DNA of 35,018 nt from Trueperaceae bacterium (lineage in GTDB: Bacteria > Deinococcota > Deinococci > Deinococcales > Trueperaceae), in NCBI GenBank assembly GCA_030147925.1, contig JASBUK010000142.1, positions 1-35,018 on the forward strand. Reading direction: 5' to 3'. The first letter of the stretch is position 1. Each line of letters starts with the position of its first letter. Under the pieces are notes generated by a model. That model saw nothing but the letters and a program-made list of their open reading frames with translations. It searched no databases and was not told the DNA's origin. This document shows, piece by piece, positions 25,444-34,002 of the stretch. The translations under genes and the position numbers were made by a program.

Positions 25444-26337
25444 TTGAGGCGATACGCTGCTCCGCTGCTGTTTCTTTTGCCCGCAACTATCCTAATAGTA
25501 CTTTTCTTTTTAATTCCGGTTGTTACCACCGTTTTCTTGTCGCTCACTGATATTTCCACAGTAACTTTTAAAAACCCTAGCTGGGTCGGCCTGCAAAATT
25601 ATCGGGATCTACTCGTCGATCCCTTTATTCCCAAAATTTTTTATAATACGGGCCGTTATGTGGGCTTAACGCTGCTTTTTAATGTCGGCATGGGTCTGGT
25701 GTTGGCGTTGTTAACATCGCTTATTCCCGAACGTCATGGTGACAACTTCAGAACTCTGTGGTTGGTACCACGAATTATGCCCCCCGTCGTTTATGTGTTC
25801 GTATGGCAGGGGTTGTTAGCGCGGGCGCCCTTTGGCATTATCAGCGACCTCACTGGAATCAACCAAGGTTGGATTAACTCCTCTCCCTGGACCACCATCA
25901 TCCTCGCCAACGGTTTTGTCGGGGCTTCGTTTGGCATGCTTATCTTTACTTCGGCGATCCGCGCTATCCCCAGGGACCTCTTTTACGCAGCCGCTGTGGA
26001 TGGAGCAAGCACCTGGCAGACTGTGCGCCGCGTGGTATTACCGCTCTTGCGCTGGCCAATTCTATTCGTGACGGTCTACCAGACCCTTTCTCTGCTCACC
26101 TCGTTTGAGTATATTTTGCTCCTGACCGACGGCGGCCCCGGCCTGTTTAAAACGACCGTCTGGTCGTTGCACGCCTATAAGTTGGCGCTATCAAATTATT
26201 TCGGCAATATCGAGTTTGGCCTAGGCGCGGCCATGGCGACGTTTCTGGTCGTCATTGGCGTGATAGTTTCTCTGGTCTATATGCGCGTTTTTAACTTCCG
26301 CGAACTGGTCAGCGAACCCAAAATAGAGGTTAACTGA
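25444..26337 (+). CDS. ABC importer permease 1 (MalF/UgpA-like)
   Basis: This 297-residue protein has about six membrane helices. The EAA loop that docks on the ATPase is YAAAVDGASTWQTVRRVVLPLL. It begins at TTG 25444, with GGAGG seven bases upstream; no ATG fits. The N-terminal helix pattern (APLLFLLPATILIVLFFLIPVV) is typical of UgpA/MalF-type permeases, without the long periplasmic insert of MalF. Its stop overlaps the start of the second permease by one base (TGATG), so they are coupled. Confidence 0.9.
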   Translation: MRRYAAPLLFLLPATILIVLFFLIPVVTTVFLSLTDISTVTFKNPSWVGLQNYRDLLVDPFIPKIFYNTGRYVGLTLLFNVGMGLVLALLTSLIPERHGDNFRTLWLVPRIMPPVVYVFVWQGLLARAPFGIISDLTGINQGWINSSPWTTIILANGFVGASFGMLIFTSAIRAIPRDLFYAAAVDGASTWQTVRRVVLPLLRWPILFVTVYQTLSLLTSFEYILLLTDGGPGLFKTTVWSLHAYKLALSNYFGNIEFGLGAAMATFLVVIGVIVSLVYMRVFNFRELVSEPKIEVN

Positions 26338-27164
26338 TGCCTTTGTTACCTCAGCGCTGGCGGCTGCTCCTTGTGCTCCTTCTCGTAATCGGCCTACCGA
26401 TTGCCACCGGGCTTATCTGGCTGCTACTTACCGCGTTATTTGACCGGGTTCACGGCCTGATACCGCAGGGCGACTTTGGCTCGGAAAACTGGCGTTTTCT
26501 CTGGCAAGGCTCTGTCAGCGGACGCCCTTCAATCTGGGTTGCGTTGCTTAACTCCGTAATGTTTGCCGGGGCTGTCGCCGTTATCGAGGTTCTGGTCTCG
26601 GCCATGGCTGCCTACGCCATCTCACGAATGCGCTTTCCCCTGCGCTCCATGTATCTCAGGTTTGCACTAATGCTTCACGCCTTTCCAGCCATCAGCTTGA
26701 TTATTGCCATCTTTTATATCTTGCGTATTCTTGGGCTTTTTGACACGTTGATCGGAGTAATTCTGGTCAAGGCCTCGTTAGAGCTACCGCTGGGCATCTG
26801 GCTCATGAAAGGCTTCTTCGATCACCTGTCCTGGGAAATGGAGATGGCCGCTTTGGTTGATGGCGCGTCGCGTTGGACGCTCTTCTGGCGCATCGCCTTG
26901 CCCTTGGTTCGCCCCGGGATTTTAGCGCTGGGTACTTTTGCCCTTTTGTCGGCCTGGGGTGAATTCATTCTGCCGTTTACCCTGATTGTGTCTGGTAAGA
27001 GCTGGACTTTGGCGCTTTATCTGCAAAGTTTTATGGGCGAATCCTTTATTGATTTTGGCCTCATGGCCGGCGTCGGTCTCTTTTACGTCCTGCCGGTGGT
27101 CCTGTTTTTTCTCTTGGGGCAACGTTATCTACTCAATATCTATTCTGGAGGTGCTAAGGGATGA
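26337..27164 (+). CDS. ABC importer permease 2 (MalG/UgpE-like)
   Basis: This 275-residue permease has about six membrane helices. Its EAA loop is MEMAALVDGASRWTLFWRIALPLVRPGI, split by the conserved glycine. It pairs with the preceding permease to form the channel. The start ATG overlaps the previous stop, and its end overlaps the ATPase start by four bases (ATGA). GDFGSENWRFLW is the usual segment between the first and second helices in this subfamily. Confidence 0.9.
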   Translation: MPLLPQRWRLLLVLLLVIGLPIATGLIWLLLTALFDRVHGLIPQGDFGSENWRFLWQGSVSGRPSIWVALLNSVMFAGAVAVIEVLVSAMAAYAISRMRFPLRSMYLRFALMLHAFPAISLIIAIFYILRILGLFDTLIGVILVKASLELPLGIWLMKGFFDHLSWEMEMAALVDGASRWTLFWRIALPLVRPGILALGTFALLSAWGEFILPFTLIVSGKSWTLALYLQSFMGESFIDFGLMAGVGLFYVLPVVLFFLLGQRYLLNIYSGGAKG

Positions 27165-28213
27165 CAGGCGTCACCGTTCGCCTTGAAGGGCTTGTCAAAC
27201 ACTTTGGCAGGGTCCAGGCCTTAAAAGGGATTGACCTTACGCTTACACCTGGAGAACTCGTTGCTTTCCTGGGACCCAGTGGCTGTGGCAAGACCACCAC
27301 CTTGCTACTGATTGCCGGTATCTATAAAGCCACTGCCGGGCAAATTTTTTTTGATGACAGGCGTATAGATCACCTTCACCCCCGTGATCGCGACATTGGC
27401 ATGGTTTTTCAGTCCTATGCCCTTTATCCTCATCTGACGATGTTCGAAAACATCGCTTTCCCGCTACGTTTGCAGCGTGTTCCTAAGGCGGAGGTCAAGC
27501 GTAAGGTAGAACAAACCGCCGAACTCCTGGGTATTTCCGAACAGCTCTTAAGGCGACCTGCGCTGGTGTCTGGCGGCCAGCAGCAACGTGCAGCCTTAGC
27601 ACGCGCTCTAGTCAAGGAACCTCGGGTGCTGTTGCTTGATGAGCCCTTATCCAACTTAGACGCCTTGATTCGCCTCTCGGCTCGAGCCGAGATTCGGCGT
27701 TTGCAAAAGGAGCTCGGTATTACCAGTATCCTGGTGACTCATGACCAGTCGGAAGCGCTCGCCATGGCCGATAGGGTGGCGGTCTTTTCGGTGGGAGAAG
27801 TCGAACAGTTCGCCACGCCGGAAGAGCTCTATAAGGCTCCGGCGACGACTTTCGTGGCTGGCTTTGTTGGCTTTCCACCCATGAATCTGTTTGAAGGCAG
27901 ATTCAACGGCGCCTTCGAAGCCAAGGGACTTAAAATCCCGCTGTCTCCAGGGCATCCTGGTGGCAAAGGCTATTTGGGCATCAGGCCGGAAGATATTCGT
28001 TTCGACGGGGAGATAGCAGCCCGCGTCCTCTTGGTTGAGGTTTTGGGCAAGGACTCGCTGCTCACGCTAGAAGCCGCCGGTCACATTCTCAAAGCCATGT
28101 CGCTCGAAGGTATGCAAGTAGCAATAGGTGACGAATTGTTGCTGAACTTTCCTGTTGAAAAGCTGCATTTATTTGATGCAGAGGGTAAGCGAATCCAACG
28201 GCAAGCAAGCTGA
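27161..28213 (+). CDS. ABC importer ATPase (MalK/UgpC-like)
   Basis: This 350-residue cytoplasmic ATPase powers the importer. Walker A is GPSGCGKTT (about 41-49), the Q-loop is MVFQSYALYPHLT, the signature VSGGQQQRAALARAL, Walker B VLLLDEPLSNLDA and the switch histidine is in VTHDQSEA. A C-terminal MOBE/TOBE-type domain (about 240-350) includes GYLGIRPEDIRF. GGAGG precedes the start inside the permease end. MalK-type ATPases can serve several importers, but the coupled genes show that this one is dedicated at least to this set. Confidence 0.93.
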   Translation: MTGVTVRLEGLVKHFGRVQALKGIDLTLTPGELVAFLGPSGCGKTTTLLLIAGIYKATAGQIFFDDRRIDHLHPRDRDIGMVFQSYALYPHLTMFENIAFPLRLQRVPKAEVKRKVEQTAELLGISEQLLRRPALVSGGQQQRAALARALVKEPRVLLLDEPLSNLDALIRLSARAEIRRLQKELGITSILVTHDQSEALAMADRVAVFSVGEVEQFATPEELYKAPATTFVAGFVGFPPMNLFEGRFNGAFEAKGLKIPLSPGHPGGKGYLGIRPEDIRFDGEIAARVLLVEVLGKDSLLTLEAAGHILKAMSLEGMQVAIGDELLLNFPVEKLHLFDAEGKRIQRQAS

Positions 28214-28437
28214 CAAAAAGCTGACCAGACAATGAAATCCCCCTGACAATGGTGGTTTAAGCTAAAGCCATGAATCGGCGTAAATCCTATGCGCCTTTTA
28301 GCCTCGCCTTCAGGGCGGGGAGGGAATGAGTGAAACTTCACTCTATAGCTTTTGTCGTGTAAGAAACTTGCCTATTTATTCCTAGTAATTAACCTGACAT
28401 CTCAAGAATAGCTGCAAGGTCAGCGGATGCGCCTTTT
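28214..28437. other. Interval between the importer ATPase and phosphodiesterase genes
   Basis: The 224 bases hold an IS200/IS605-like hairpin remnant, listed separately, and the perfect inverted repeat GAGTGAA-AC-TTCACTC at 28328-28343, which could be an operator or hairpin. No -10/-35 pair is clear. No ribosome site better than AAGGT precedes the phosphodiesterase gene. Confidence 0.4.
28270..28329 (+). mobile_element. Remnant resembling the right end of an IS200/IS605-group element
   Basis: GCCTCGCCTTCAGGGCGGGG at 28301-28320 forms a seven-pair stem (CCTCGCC, loop TTCAG, GGCGGGG). This sequence and hairpin are very like the right-end hairpins of many IS200/IS605 elements, where they mark the transposon end and the end of the TnpB guide RNA. 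The surrounding short frame starts MNRRKSYAPFSLAF, ends at TGA 28327, and reads like a TnpB tail, but a stop lies just upstream. No tnpA or tnpB gene is in view. It is a fossil end or a stand-alone palindromic unit. Confidence 0.45.
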
Positions 28438-29859
28438 ATGAGTCATTCCACCCTCCAAAATTTAAAGCCCGTCGTCGAGTCGCTGGAAGATCACAAGTTG
28501 GCCCTGCGTCACAGCCCCAATATTCACTTCGATAACAATGAGCCGTTCTTGCCCTCGGCTGTCGGCTACACCGTTTTCCGTAAGTCAGGCCCTTCTGCCT
28601 CCTTTCCACGGGATATCCACTTACCGGCGGGTGTTACGCATGTTATCGAATATGCGATCTGGTGGGATTATGACATTCAGCATCTTTATGAGCTCGAGCA
28701 TGTTTGGGTTTACCTCGATGCAGACGAGAACCTCGTGGATGCCGAAGCAAGTTGGCACGGTGGCTATCATCGGATGGTGGACGCGAATGACCAACTGCCA
28801 TACGTGAATGGCCGCTTAGCAGTCTATTCCGAGCCCGGCAAGCATGCCTTCGCGCCTTCCCCAAAGTGGCTGCTCGAGCGTGCTAGCACGACTCGTGTTA
28901 GCTGTGGTATCCGCGCCGGCAAGATGGGCGTGCACGTCACCCCGTTATTTTGGGGTCGCATCGAAGCGCGCAAGCCAGGCAACAACCAGCTTGTCCACAC
29001 CTTTTTAGAGCAGCACGCCTTTATCCCCACGTTTGAGTTTGACAAAACACTGGAGCTTAAACAGATCACTCATATTCCCTGGCCAGACCTTTTCAACTGG
29101 GTTCCTGACCGGGTGGCCTACTTAGTAACCGAGCTTCAGAAGCACATTCCCCTGGACAAAAGGCGCGTGCTCCGCATCGCCCACCGTGGCGCGTCGTCAT
29201 ACGCTCAGGAAAACTCAGCGCAGGCACTACACATGTCTGCCGAGTTGGGCGCGGATATGGTGGAAGTTGATATTCGTGTAACTGCGGATCGGCACGCCCT
29301 GATCATCCACGATGAAACACTCGAGCGGTTATTTGGCGTCGAGAGATCGGTTGCAAACATGACTTTGGAGGAGCTGCAAAGCAGCCACTCAGACGATTCT
29401 AGGCCACTGTTAACCCTGGATGACGCCCTGGAAATTTGCAAGGCGGTGGATATGGGTTTATACCTGGATATCAAGCAGATCGGTTTAGCTGAGGATTTAC
29501 TTTCCACAGTAAAGCGGCACAATAACTTGTCCCAGGTGGTTTTTGCCTCGTTTAGACCTGACTGGCTGGCTGAACTCAAAGCCTTAGAACCTGTTGCAAC
29601 AACCTCGATTTTGTTTAGCTCGACGCATATCGATCCGGTACCGTTAGCCAGGTCGGCAGGTTGCAGCTACATTCATCCTTGTTGGGAACGTTTCGAGGAA
29701 CCTCACAAACTTTTGCAAGGGACATGGTTACAACGTGTCAGAGATGCCGAGCTTGGTGTGGTGACCTGGCATGAAGAGCGTCCGACTGAAATCGCTGCTT
29801 TAAAGGCCTTAGGCGTCAATGCAATTTGTTCGAACCAACCGGATCTGCTCTGGCCGTAG
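28438..29859 (+). CDS. Glycerophosphodiester phosphodiesterase with an extra N-terminal domain
   Basis: The C-terminal part (about 245-473) is a GDPD/UgpQ domain, which cleaves glycerophosphodiesters to glycerol-3-phosphate and an alcohol. H249-R250 in IAHRGASS, E258-N259, E276 and D278 in VEVDIR, and H291 in IHDETLERL match the metal and catalytic residues. The first 240 residues are not part of UgpQ. They have a beta-rich, tryptophan- and histidine-rich sequence (EYAIWWDYDIQHLYELEHVWVYLD, split at residue 90) that recalls Vps62/NPP1-like folds, but I cannot name the family firmly. There is no signal peptide, so it acts in the cytoplasm. It follows the importer genes in the order of ugpBAECQ. 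The start has only a weak ribosome site. Confidence 0.82.
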   Translation: MSHSTLQNLKPVVESLEDHKLALRHSPNIHFDNNEPFLPSAVGYTVFRKSGPSASFPRDIHLPAGVTHVIEYAIWWDYDIQHLYELEHVWVYLDADENLVDAEASWHGGYHRMVDANDQLPYVNGRLAVYSEPGKHAFAPSPKWLLERASTTRVSCGIRAGKMGVHVTPLFWGRIEARKPGNNQLVHTFLEQHAFIPTFEFDKTLELKQITHIPWPDLFNWVPDRVAYLVTELQKHIPLDKRRVLRIAHRGASSYAQENSAQALHMSAELGADMVEVDIRVTADRHALIIHDETLERLFGVERSVANMTLEELQSSHSDDSRPLLTLDDALEICKAVDMGLYLDIKQIGLAEDLLSTVKRHNNLSQVVFASFRPDWLAELKALEPVATTSILFSSTHIDPVPLARSAGCSYIHPCWERFEEPHKLLQGTWLQRVRDAELGVVTWHEERPTEIAALKALGVNAICSNQPDLLWP

Positions 29860-30135
29860 CGCCTCTTCCGGTTTACCGTAGCGCTGTATTTTGATTGCCA
29901 GCTAAATAAAACCCGGATGTTTCCTCGCTGGGCTTAGCGGATGCCTGATTTTTCAAGCTGGGGAGGCAAAGAAATGTCTCGATAGACAGGTTATTTTTGC
30001 CATGAACCTGTAGCAAAAGTACAGTGTTTAGCGTATCCGTGGCACAACCCAGCCTCCGTTGAGAGCTAAGGGACTCTGACGGAACATCTTTTTGGGACAC
30101 CAGTCCTATTGTTTTGGCTCTATGATGAGGCTAAC
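29860..30135. promoter_or_regulatory. Interval upstream of the ATPase operon
   Basis: These 276 bases should hold the promoter of the V/A-ATPase operon, but I could not fix one. A nine-base direct repeat, CCGTAGCGC, occurs at 29854-29862 (across the phosphodiesterase stop) and at 29876-29884. An open frame on the minus strand at 29873-30100 has no recognisable product and I do not count it. Confidence 0.3.
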
Positions 30136-30471
30136 ATGCCGGACAACCCCCAGGCTCAGGCCACCGTAAAGCGGTTGCTCGAGGCTGAGCAGCAGGCCAA
30201 AACTCTGCGCGAGGCCGCCGAAAAACACGCCCGGGAGATTGTGGAAACCGCCCACGCCGAGGCCCAAAGGCGGATCGACCAGGCGCGCGAGCAAGCCGAG
30301 CTCGAGCGTCAGCGCCGCCTTGAGCAAGCCAAAGCGCAAGCCAAAGCCGAAAGCAGCGAGCGGCTCGAGGCGGTTCGAAACGATATTCTCGCCCTTCAGA
30401 CTCGAGCCCGACAAGGATTTGAAGGGGCGGTTCAGTACGTCATTGCCTGGGTAAGCGGAGAAAGGGATTAG
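30136..30471 (+). CDS. V/A-type ATPase peripheral stalk subunit G/H
   Basis: This 111-residue protein is almost entirely a charged, alanine-rich coiled coil (EAEQQAKTLREAAEKHAREI onward). It ends with a hydrophobic AVQYVIAWVSGE, as in subunit G/H of bacterial and archaeal rotary ATPases. It would pair with subunit E to form the peripheral stalk. ATG 30136 has GAGG five bases upstream; an in-frame TTG at 30109 would add nine residues. First gene of the operon, one base before subunit C. Four CTCGAG sites fall in this short gene. Confidence 0.85.
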   Translation: MPDNPQAQATVKRLLEAEQQAKTLREAAEKHAREIVETAHAEAQRRIDQAREQAELERQRRLEQAKAQAKAESSERLEAVRNDILALQTRARQGFEGAVQYVIAWVSGERD

Positions 30472-30472
30472 C

Positions 30473-31492
30473 GTGTTAGGGACGGTAGCCTATGCAGCCA
30501 CTCAAGCGCGGATACGCGCGCGACTCTCGCGTTTGATTTCCGCCGGACTGTGGAATCGCCTGGTGGCCACTCCTGATCTCAAGGCATTCATCTCGGAGCT
30601 GCAATACAGCACTTACGCTAAAGAGCTCAACGGCGATCCCAAAGGCCTGGAGCGGGCCTTCAGTGGCCGCCTGGCCCGAGAAGCGCACTCGCTAGCATAC
30701 TTTCTACAGGGAAATGCGCGTGAGGTGGTGGTCTGGTATGCTCGGCGCTTCGAGGTGGCGAATCTAAAGACCGTCCTGCGAGCCCTAAATTATCAGCTGA
30801 GTAAAGAGCGAGCTTTGGCGGTGCTACTACCCCTCGAATTTTCCACCTTGCCCTGGGAAGTTCTGTTGGAAGCAAGCTCCATTGTGGCGCTCATCGAGAG
30901 GTTGCGCCCAACTGCCTATGCCCGGCCTTTAGAAGGGGCACTCGAGCGCTATCAGCAAGAGGGTTTGCTTTACTATCTTGAGGTTAGTCTAGACCTCTTT
31001 TATTTTCAGCGGTTGGTGCGCCTAATCGAGTATCTCACTGGAGAAGACCGTCGGCAGGCCGAGCGTTTTTTGGGCAGTTGGCTCGCGGTTCAGAATTTGT
31101 TGTGGGCCGCCCGCTACCGGCTCTACGCTCGTATGAAGCCTGAGGAGATCGTAAGTTACACGCTACACCGCGCCTTTGCAGCGGGCCTTGAATCGGTGCG
31201 CCGAATTGCCCTGGGAATCCCGTTGTGGCAAGAAGCAGGGCGGCTAGGCTTTGATTTAAATCCTGAGCTGCCCGAGTCCGCGGCACTCATAGAGCTGGAG
31301 AAACTCGCGGCTCGAGCTCTCTACCAGCAGGCCCAAACGACCTTTGGCAGGACGATATTTCATCTTGGGAGTGTCTTGGCTTACCTATTTCTCTTAGAAG
31401 GCGAAGTTGCCGATTTGATGACTTTGCTGGAGGGCAAAATTGCCAGTCTGACACCGGAAGAGCTTCGCGGTCAGCTGCTGAGGGAGGTTTGA
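30473..31492 (+). CDS. V/A-type ATPase subunit C (central-stalk socket, subunit d-like)
   Basis: This 339-residue all-helical protein fits the AtpC/subunit d family, which joins the central shaft to the proteolipid ring. Repeated R-x-x-N-L-x-x-x-L type helices (FEVANLKTVLRALNYQ) are typical. It starts at GTG 30473, just after the previous stop, with AAGGG upstream. It lies before subunit I, not between E and F as in Thermus and archaeal operons. Its end is one base from the start of subunit I. Confidence 0.82.
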   Translation: MLGTVAYAATQARIRARLSRLISAGLWNRLVATPDLKAFISELQYSTYAKELNGDPKGLERAFSGRLAREAHSLAYFLQGNAREVVVWYARRFEVANLKTVLRALNYQLSKERALAVLLPLEFSTLPWEVLLEASSIVALIERLRPTAYARPLEGALERYQQEGLLYYLEVSLDLFYFQRLVRLIEYLTGEDRRQAERFLGSWLAVQNLLWAARYRLYARMKPEEIVSYTLHRAFAAGLESVRRIALGIPLWQEAGRLGFDLNPELPESAALIELEKLAARALYQQAQTTFGRTIFHLGSVLAYLFLLEGEVADLMTLLEGKIASLTPEELRGQLLREV

Positions 31493-31493
31493 G

Positions 31494-33401
31494 ATGCTGA
31501 TCCCGGAACCTATGCATGAAGTCAGCCTGTTCGTGCTCGAGCCGGATTTAGAAACGGTCACCGCCGCCATAGCACACCTGGAGGTGCTCCACATTGAAGA
31601 CAGCCAGCCCGAGGCTTGGACTCCTGCGGGTGAATGGACGCGTTTGGCCGGCAACTATCACAACTTGGCACAGCGGCTCGAGAGCCTGCTGAAGTCACTT
31701 GAGATTAGGGCTGACGGCATTCCGTTTCGCAAAAAACTCCAACCTAGCTATGACTGGCGTGAGCTTGAAGCCCAGGTTACCTTTCTTGAGGGACGGATTA
31801 AGGGCTGGCAACAGCATTTTGATAATTTGCGACAGGAACGTGAGCAACTCGAACTCGCCCGCGTTCAACTGACTTTGCTGTCACCGCTTAAGATGCCGGT
31901 GGAAGAACTCCGTGACTTAAAACAGCTGCGCTTGCTCATCGGTACCATGCCCGCTGAGAACCTGCCTCGTTTGGGTGAAGCGCTGTTTCAAATTCCCTTT
32001 GTCTTGGTGCCGCTTGAGACGGAGAAGGGACGCTCCTTGCTGGTCGCGGCCACCTCTTATGAGCACGCCGCCATCTTTGAGCGCGCGCTAAAAAGTGGCT
32101 TTTTCGAACCGATTGAGCTACCCGCCATCGCCCAGGGGTCGCCGCAGGAAGCTCTTACAACGCTTGAGCAACAGCTGAGTACCAGTCGTCAGGAATTAAC
32201 CAAGCTGCAAAATGAACGGGCGCAGCTGGTTGATGAGTTGGGGTCACGACTTGTCGGCTTGTGGCAACGCGTGCGTGGGAATGCCAGCTTGGCTGAGGCC
32301 ATCCGCCGCTTTCCTTGTCATGGAGAGGTCTATCTGCTGGCTGGTTGGGTGCCGGCACGACGCCTTGACGAATTAAGTCAAACTGTGCGAGAAGTTGCTG
32401 ACAACCAGGTGGTGATCGAAGTGCTCACGCCCCGACTTAAGCGTCAGGGTGTGCCCACCCTGCTTAGTATTCCCAGGTGGCTACGTCCCTTTGCGGACTT
32501 GGTTACGATTTATGGCCTGCCAGGATATCAAGAACTCGACCCCACCCTTATTGCAGCCCCAATTTTCTTGCTGATGTACGGCATGATGTTCGGGGATTTG
32601 GGCCAAGGTTTTCTGCTAATAATGCTTGGCCTAGCTTTGCGGTGGCGAGGCGGCCGCTTGGGTGTGGTGGTGAGTGCCGCTGGCTTTAGCGGGGCACTGT
32701 TTGGCCTTCTTTACGGAACGTTCTTTGGCCTCGAAATTTTACCTCCCTTATGGCTCAGACCGATGGATCACATTGCGGCCCTGCTCATCACTGCAATTGT
32801 CGGAGGCGTCGTCTTACTCAACATAGGCTTTGTGCTTAACCTGGTGAGCACTTGGCGAAGCAGTAGCTGGGCACGATTTTTCCTTGATAAAAACGGTTTG
32901 CTTGGACTTGCCCTTTACTGGGTCTTGCTGGGTGGGGGGTTGGCGGTGGCTCGGGGCGTGTTATCTACAAATCTGTGGTTGCTGTTGCTGCTGATCCCCA
33001 GCCTCCTGCTGTGGCTTCGCGAACCCCTCAGCAGGCGACTTTGGAGTGAACAAGCCGCACCGCTTAGTGAGGTTATGGTCACGGGCTTTTTCGAACTCTT
33101 TGAAGCCATTATCAGCTATGCCAGCAACAGCCTTTCCTTTGTTCGACTGGGCGCCTTCGCGGTTGCCCACGAGGGACTTTCGCGGATGGTGTTGCAGTAT
33201 TCGACTGGCTCCGGGGGATGGCTGATTTTTGTGCTGGGTACGATGCTGATCGTTGGCTTTGAGGGCGTGATCGTCGGAATCCAGGCGCTGCGATTGGAAT
33301 ATTATGAATTCTTCGGGCGGTTTTTCAGAGGCGAAGGAAAATCGTACGTGCCGTTGTCGCTTAAGGGAGGTCGAGATGCGCAAATGGGTGTTCGGATTTG
33401 A
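31494..33401 (+). CDS. V/A-type ATPase subunit I (membrane stator, subunit a-like)
   Basis: This 635-residue protein has a cytoplasmic coiled-coil half (about 1-345) and a membrane half with about seven or eight helices. It forms the ion half-channels next to the proteolipid ring. Family features include FADLVTIYGLPGYQELDPTLIAAPIFLLMYGMMFGDLGQG, read in pieces around residue 350-380, and SNSLSFVRLGAFAVAHEGLS, which carries the essential arginine. GGGAGG precedes its ATG. Its last 26 bases overlap the start of the proteolipid gene. Confidence 0.93.
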   Translation: MLIPEPMHEVSLFVLEPDLETVTAAIAHLEVLHIEDSQPEAWTPAGEWTRLAGNYHNLAQRLESLLKSLEIRADGIPFRKKLQPSYDWRELEAQVTFLEGRIKGWQQHFDNLRQEREQLELARVQLTLLSPLKMPVEELRDLKQLRLLIGTMPAENLPRLGEALFQIPFVLVPLETEKGRSLLVAATSYEHAAIFERALKSGFFEPIELPAIAQGSPQEALTTLEQQLSTSRQELTKLQNERAQLVDELGSRLVGLWQRVRGNASLAEAIRRFPCHGEVYLLAGWVPARRLDELSQTVREVADNQVVIEVLTPRLKRQGVPTLLSIPRWLRPFADLVTIYGLPGYQELDPTLIAAPIFLLMYGMMFGDLGQGFLLIMLGLALRWRGGRLGVVVSAAGFSGALFGLLYGTFFGLEILPPLWLRPMDHIAALLITAIVGGVVLLNIGFVLNLVSTWRSSSWARFFLDKNGLLGLALYWVLLGGGLAVARGVLSTNLWLLLLLIPSLLLWLREPLSRRLWSEQAAPLSEVMVTGFFELFEAIISYASNSLSFVRLGAFAVAHEGLSRMVLQYSTGSGGWLIFVLGTMLIVGFEGVIVGIQALRLEYYEFFGRFFRGEGKSYVPLSLKGGRDAQMGVRI

Positions 33402-33684
33402 ATGGTTTAATGGCTTTTTACTTGTCTTGTCCCTGATGTCCCTGAGCCAAGCCGCTCTGGCCCAGGAAGCAGTAGCAGGGCAGAGTCCTTTCATGGCGGC
33501 GGCCATAGCCACCGGCCTGGCGGCCATTGGGGCGGGGATAGCGGTGGGCATTGCCGGAGCGGCGGCCATTGGTGCGATCTCCGAAAAACCCGAACTCTTG
33601 GGTCGGACGCTGATCTTTGTAGGCCTGGCCGAAGGCATCGTTATTTACGGTTTGATTATTTCCTTCATCATTCTAGGAGCTTAG
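33376..33684 (+). CDS. V/A-type ATPase proteolipid subunit K (rotor ring, c-like)
   Basis: This 102-residue protein has an N-terminal signal-like helix (cleavage near LALAQ) and then a two-helix hairpin, as in the Thermus proteolipid. E86 in GLAEGIVIYGLIISF is the ion-carrying carboxylate. The loop ISEKPELLGR is more like F-type c subunits than most V-type ones. I chose ATG 33376, with GGGAGG five bases upstream, inside the end of subunit I; an earlier in-frame ATG at 33304 has no ribosome site and would add an unrelated extension. The ion (proton or sodium) cannot be decided by eye. Confidence 0.9.
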   Translation: MRKWVFGFEWFNGFLLVLSLMSLSQAALAQEAVAGQSPFMAAAIATGLAAIGAGIAVGIAGAAAIGAISEKPELLGRTLIFVGLAEGIVIYGLIISFIILGA

Positions 33685-34001
33685 TGAGGTCGGGGAAGAT
33701 ATTTGTGATAGGCGACGAAGACGCCGTTTTTGGCTTGGGCTTTCTCGGCTTTGAGGGTATAGCGGTTCAGGATGCCCAGGAGGCGCACAGTGCCATCGAG
33801 GCGGCCCTGGCAGACCCTGCCATAGCACTCATACTATTGACCGAAAACTGGGCTTTGGCTTACCGAGAGCTAGTGGATCGGGCGGCTGCTAATGAAACCG
33901 GTCCGCTTATTGTCGAGATCCCTAGCGCTCAGCCCGTAGAGCGGGCTGAGAGTCTCTTTGAGCGTATCGAGCGGGCTCTCGGTTTCCGTTTGGAGGGCTA
34001 A
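33684..34001 (+). CDS. V/A-type ATPase subunit F (central rotor)
   Basis: This 105-residue protein fits the subunit F family, with a beta-alpha CheY-like fold: KIFVIGDEDAVFGLGFLGFEG, a helix, then IALILLTENWALAYRELVD, then LIVEIPS and a C-terminal helix. It starts at GTG 33684, which overlaps the proteolipid stop by one base, with AGGAG five bases upstream. Its GDEDAVFGLGFLG stretch is the family's most conserved part. Next gene: subunit E, starting one base past its stop. Confidence 0.9.
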   Translation: MRSGKIFVIGDEDAVFGLGFLGFEGIAVQDAQEAHSAIEAALADPAIALILLTENWALAYRELVDRAAANETGPLIVEIPSAQPVERAESLFERIERALGFRLEG

Positions 34002-34002
34002 T

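Noticed and set aside
29873-30100. A 75-codon minus-strand frame before the ATPase operon
   Set aside because: There is no ribosome site or family resemblance, and it overlaps the likely promoter of the ATPase genes.
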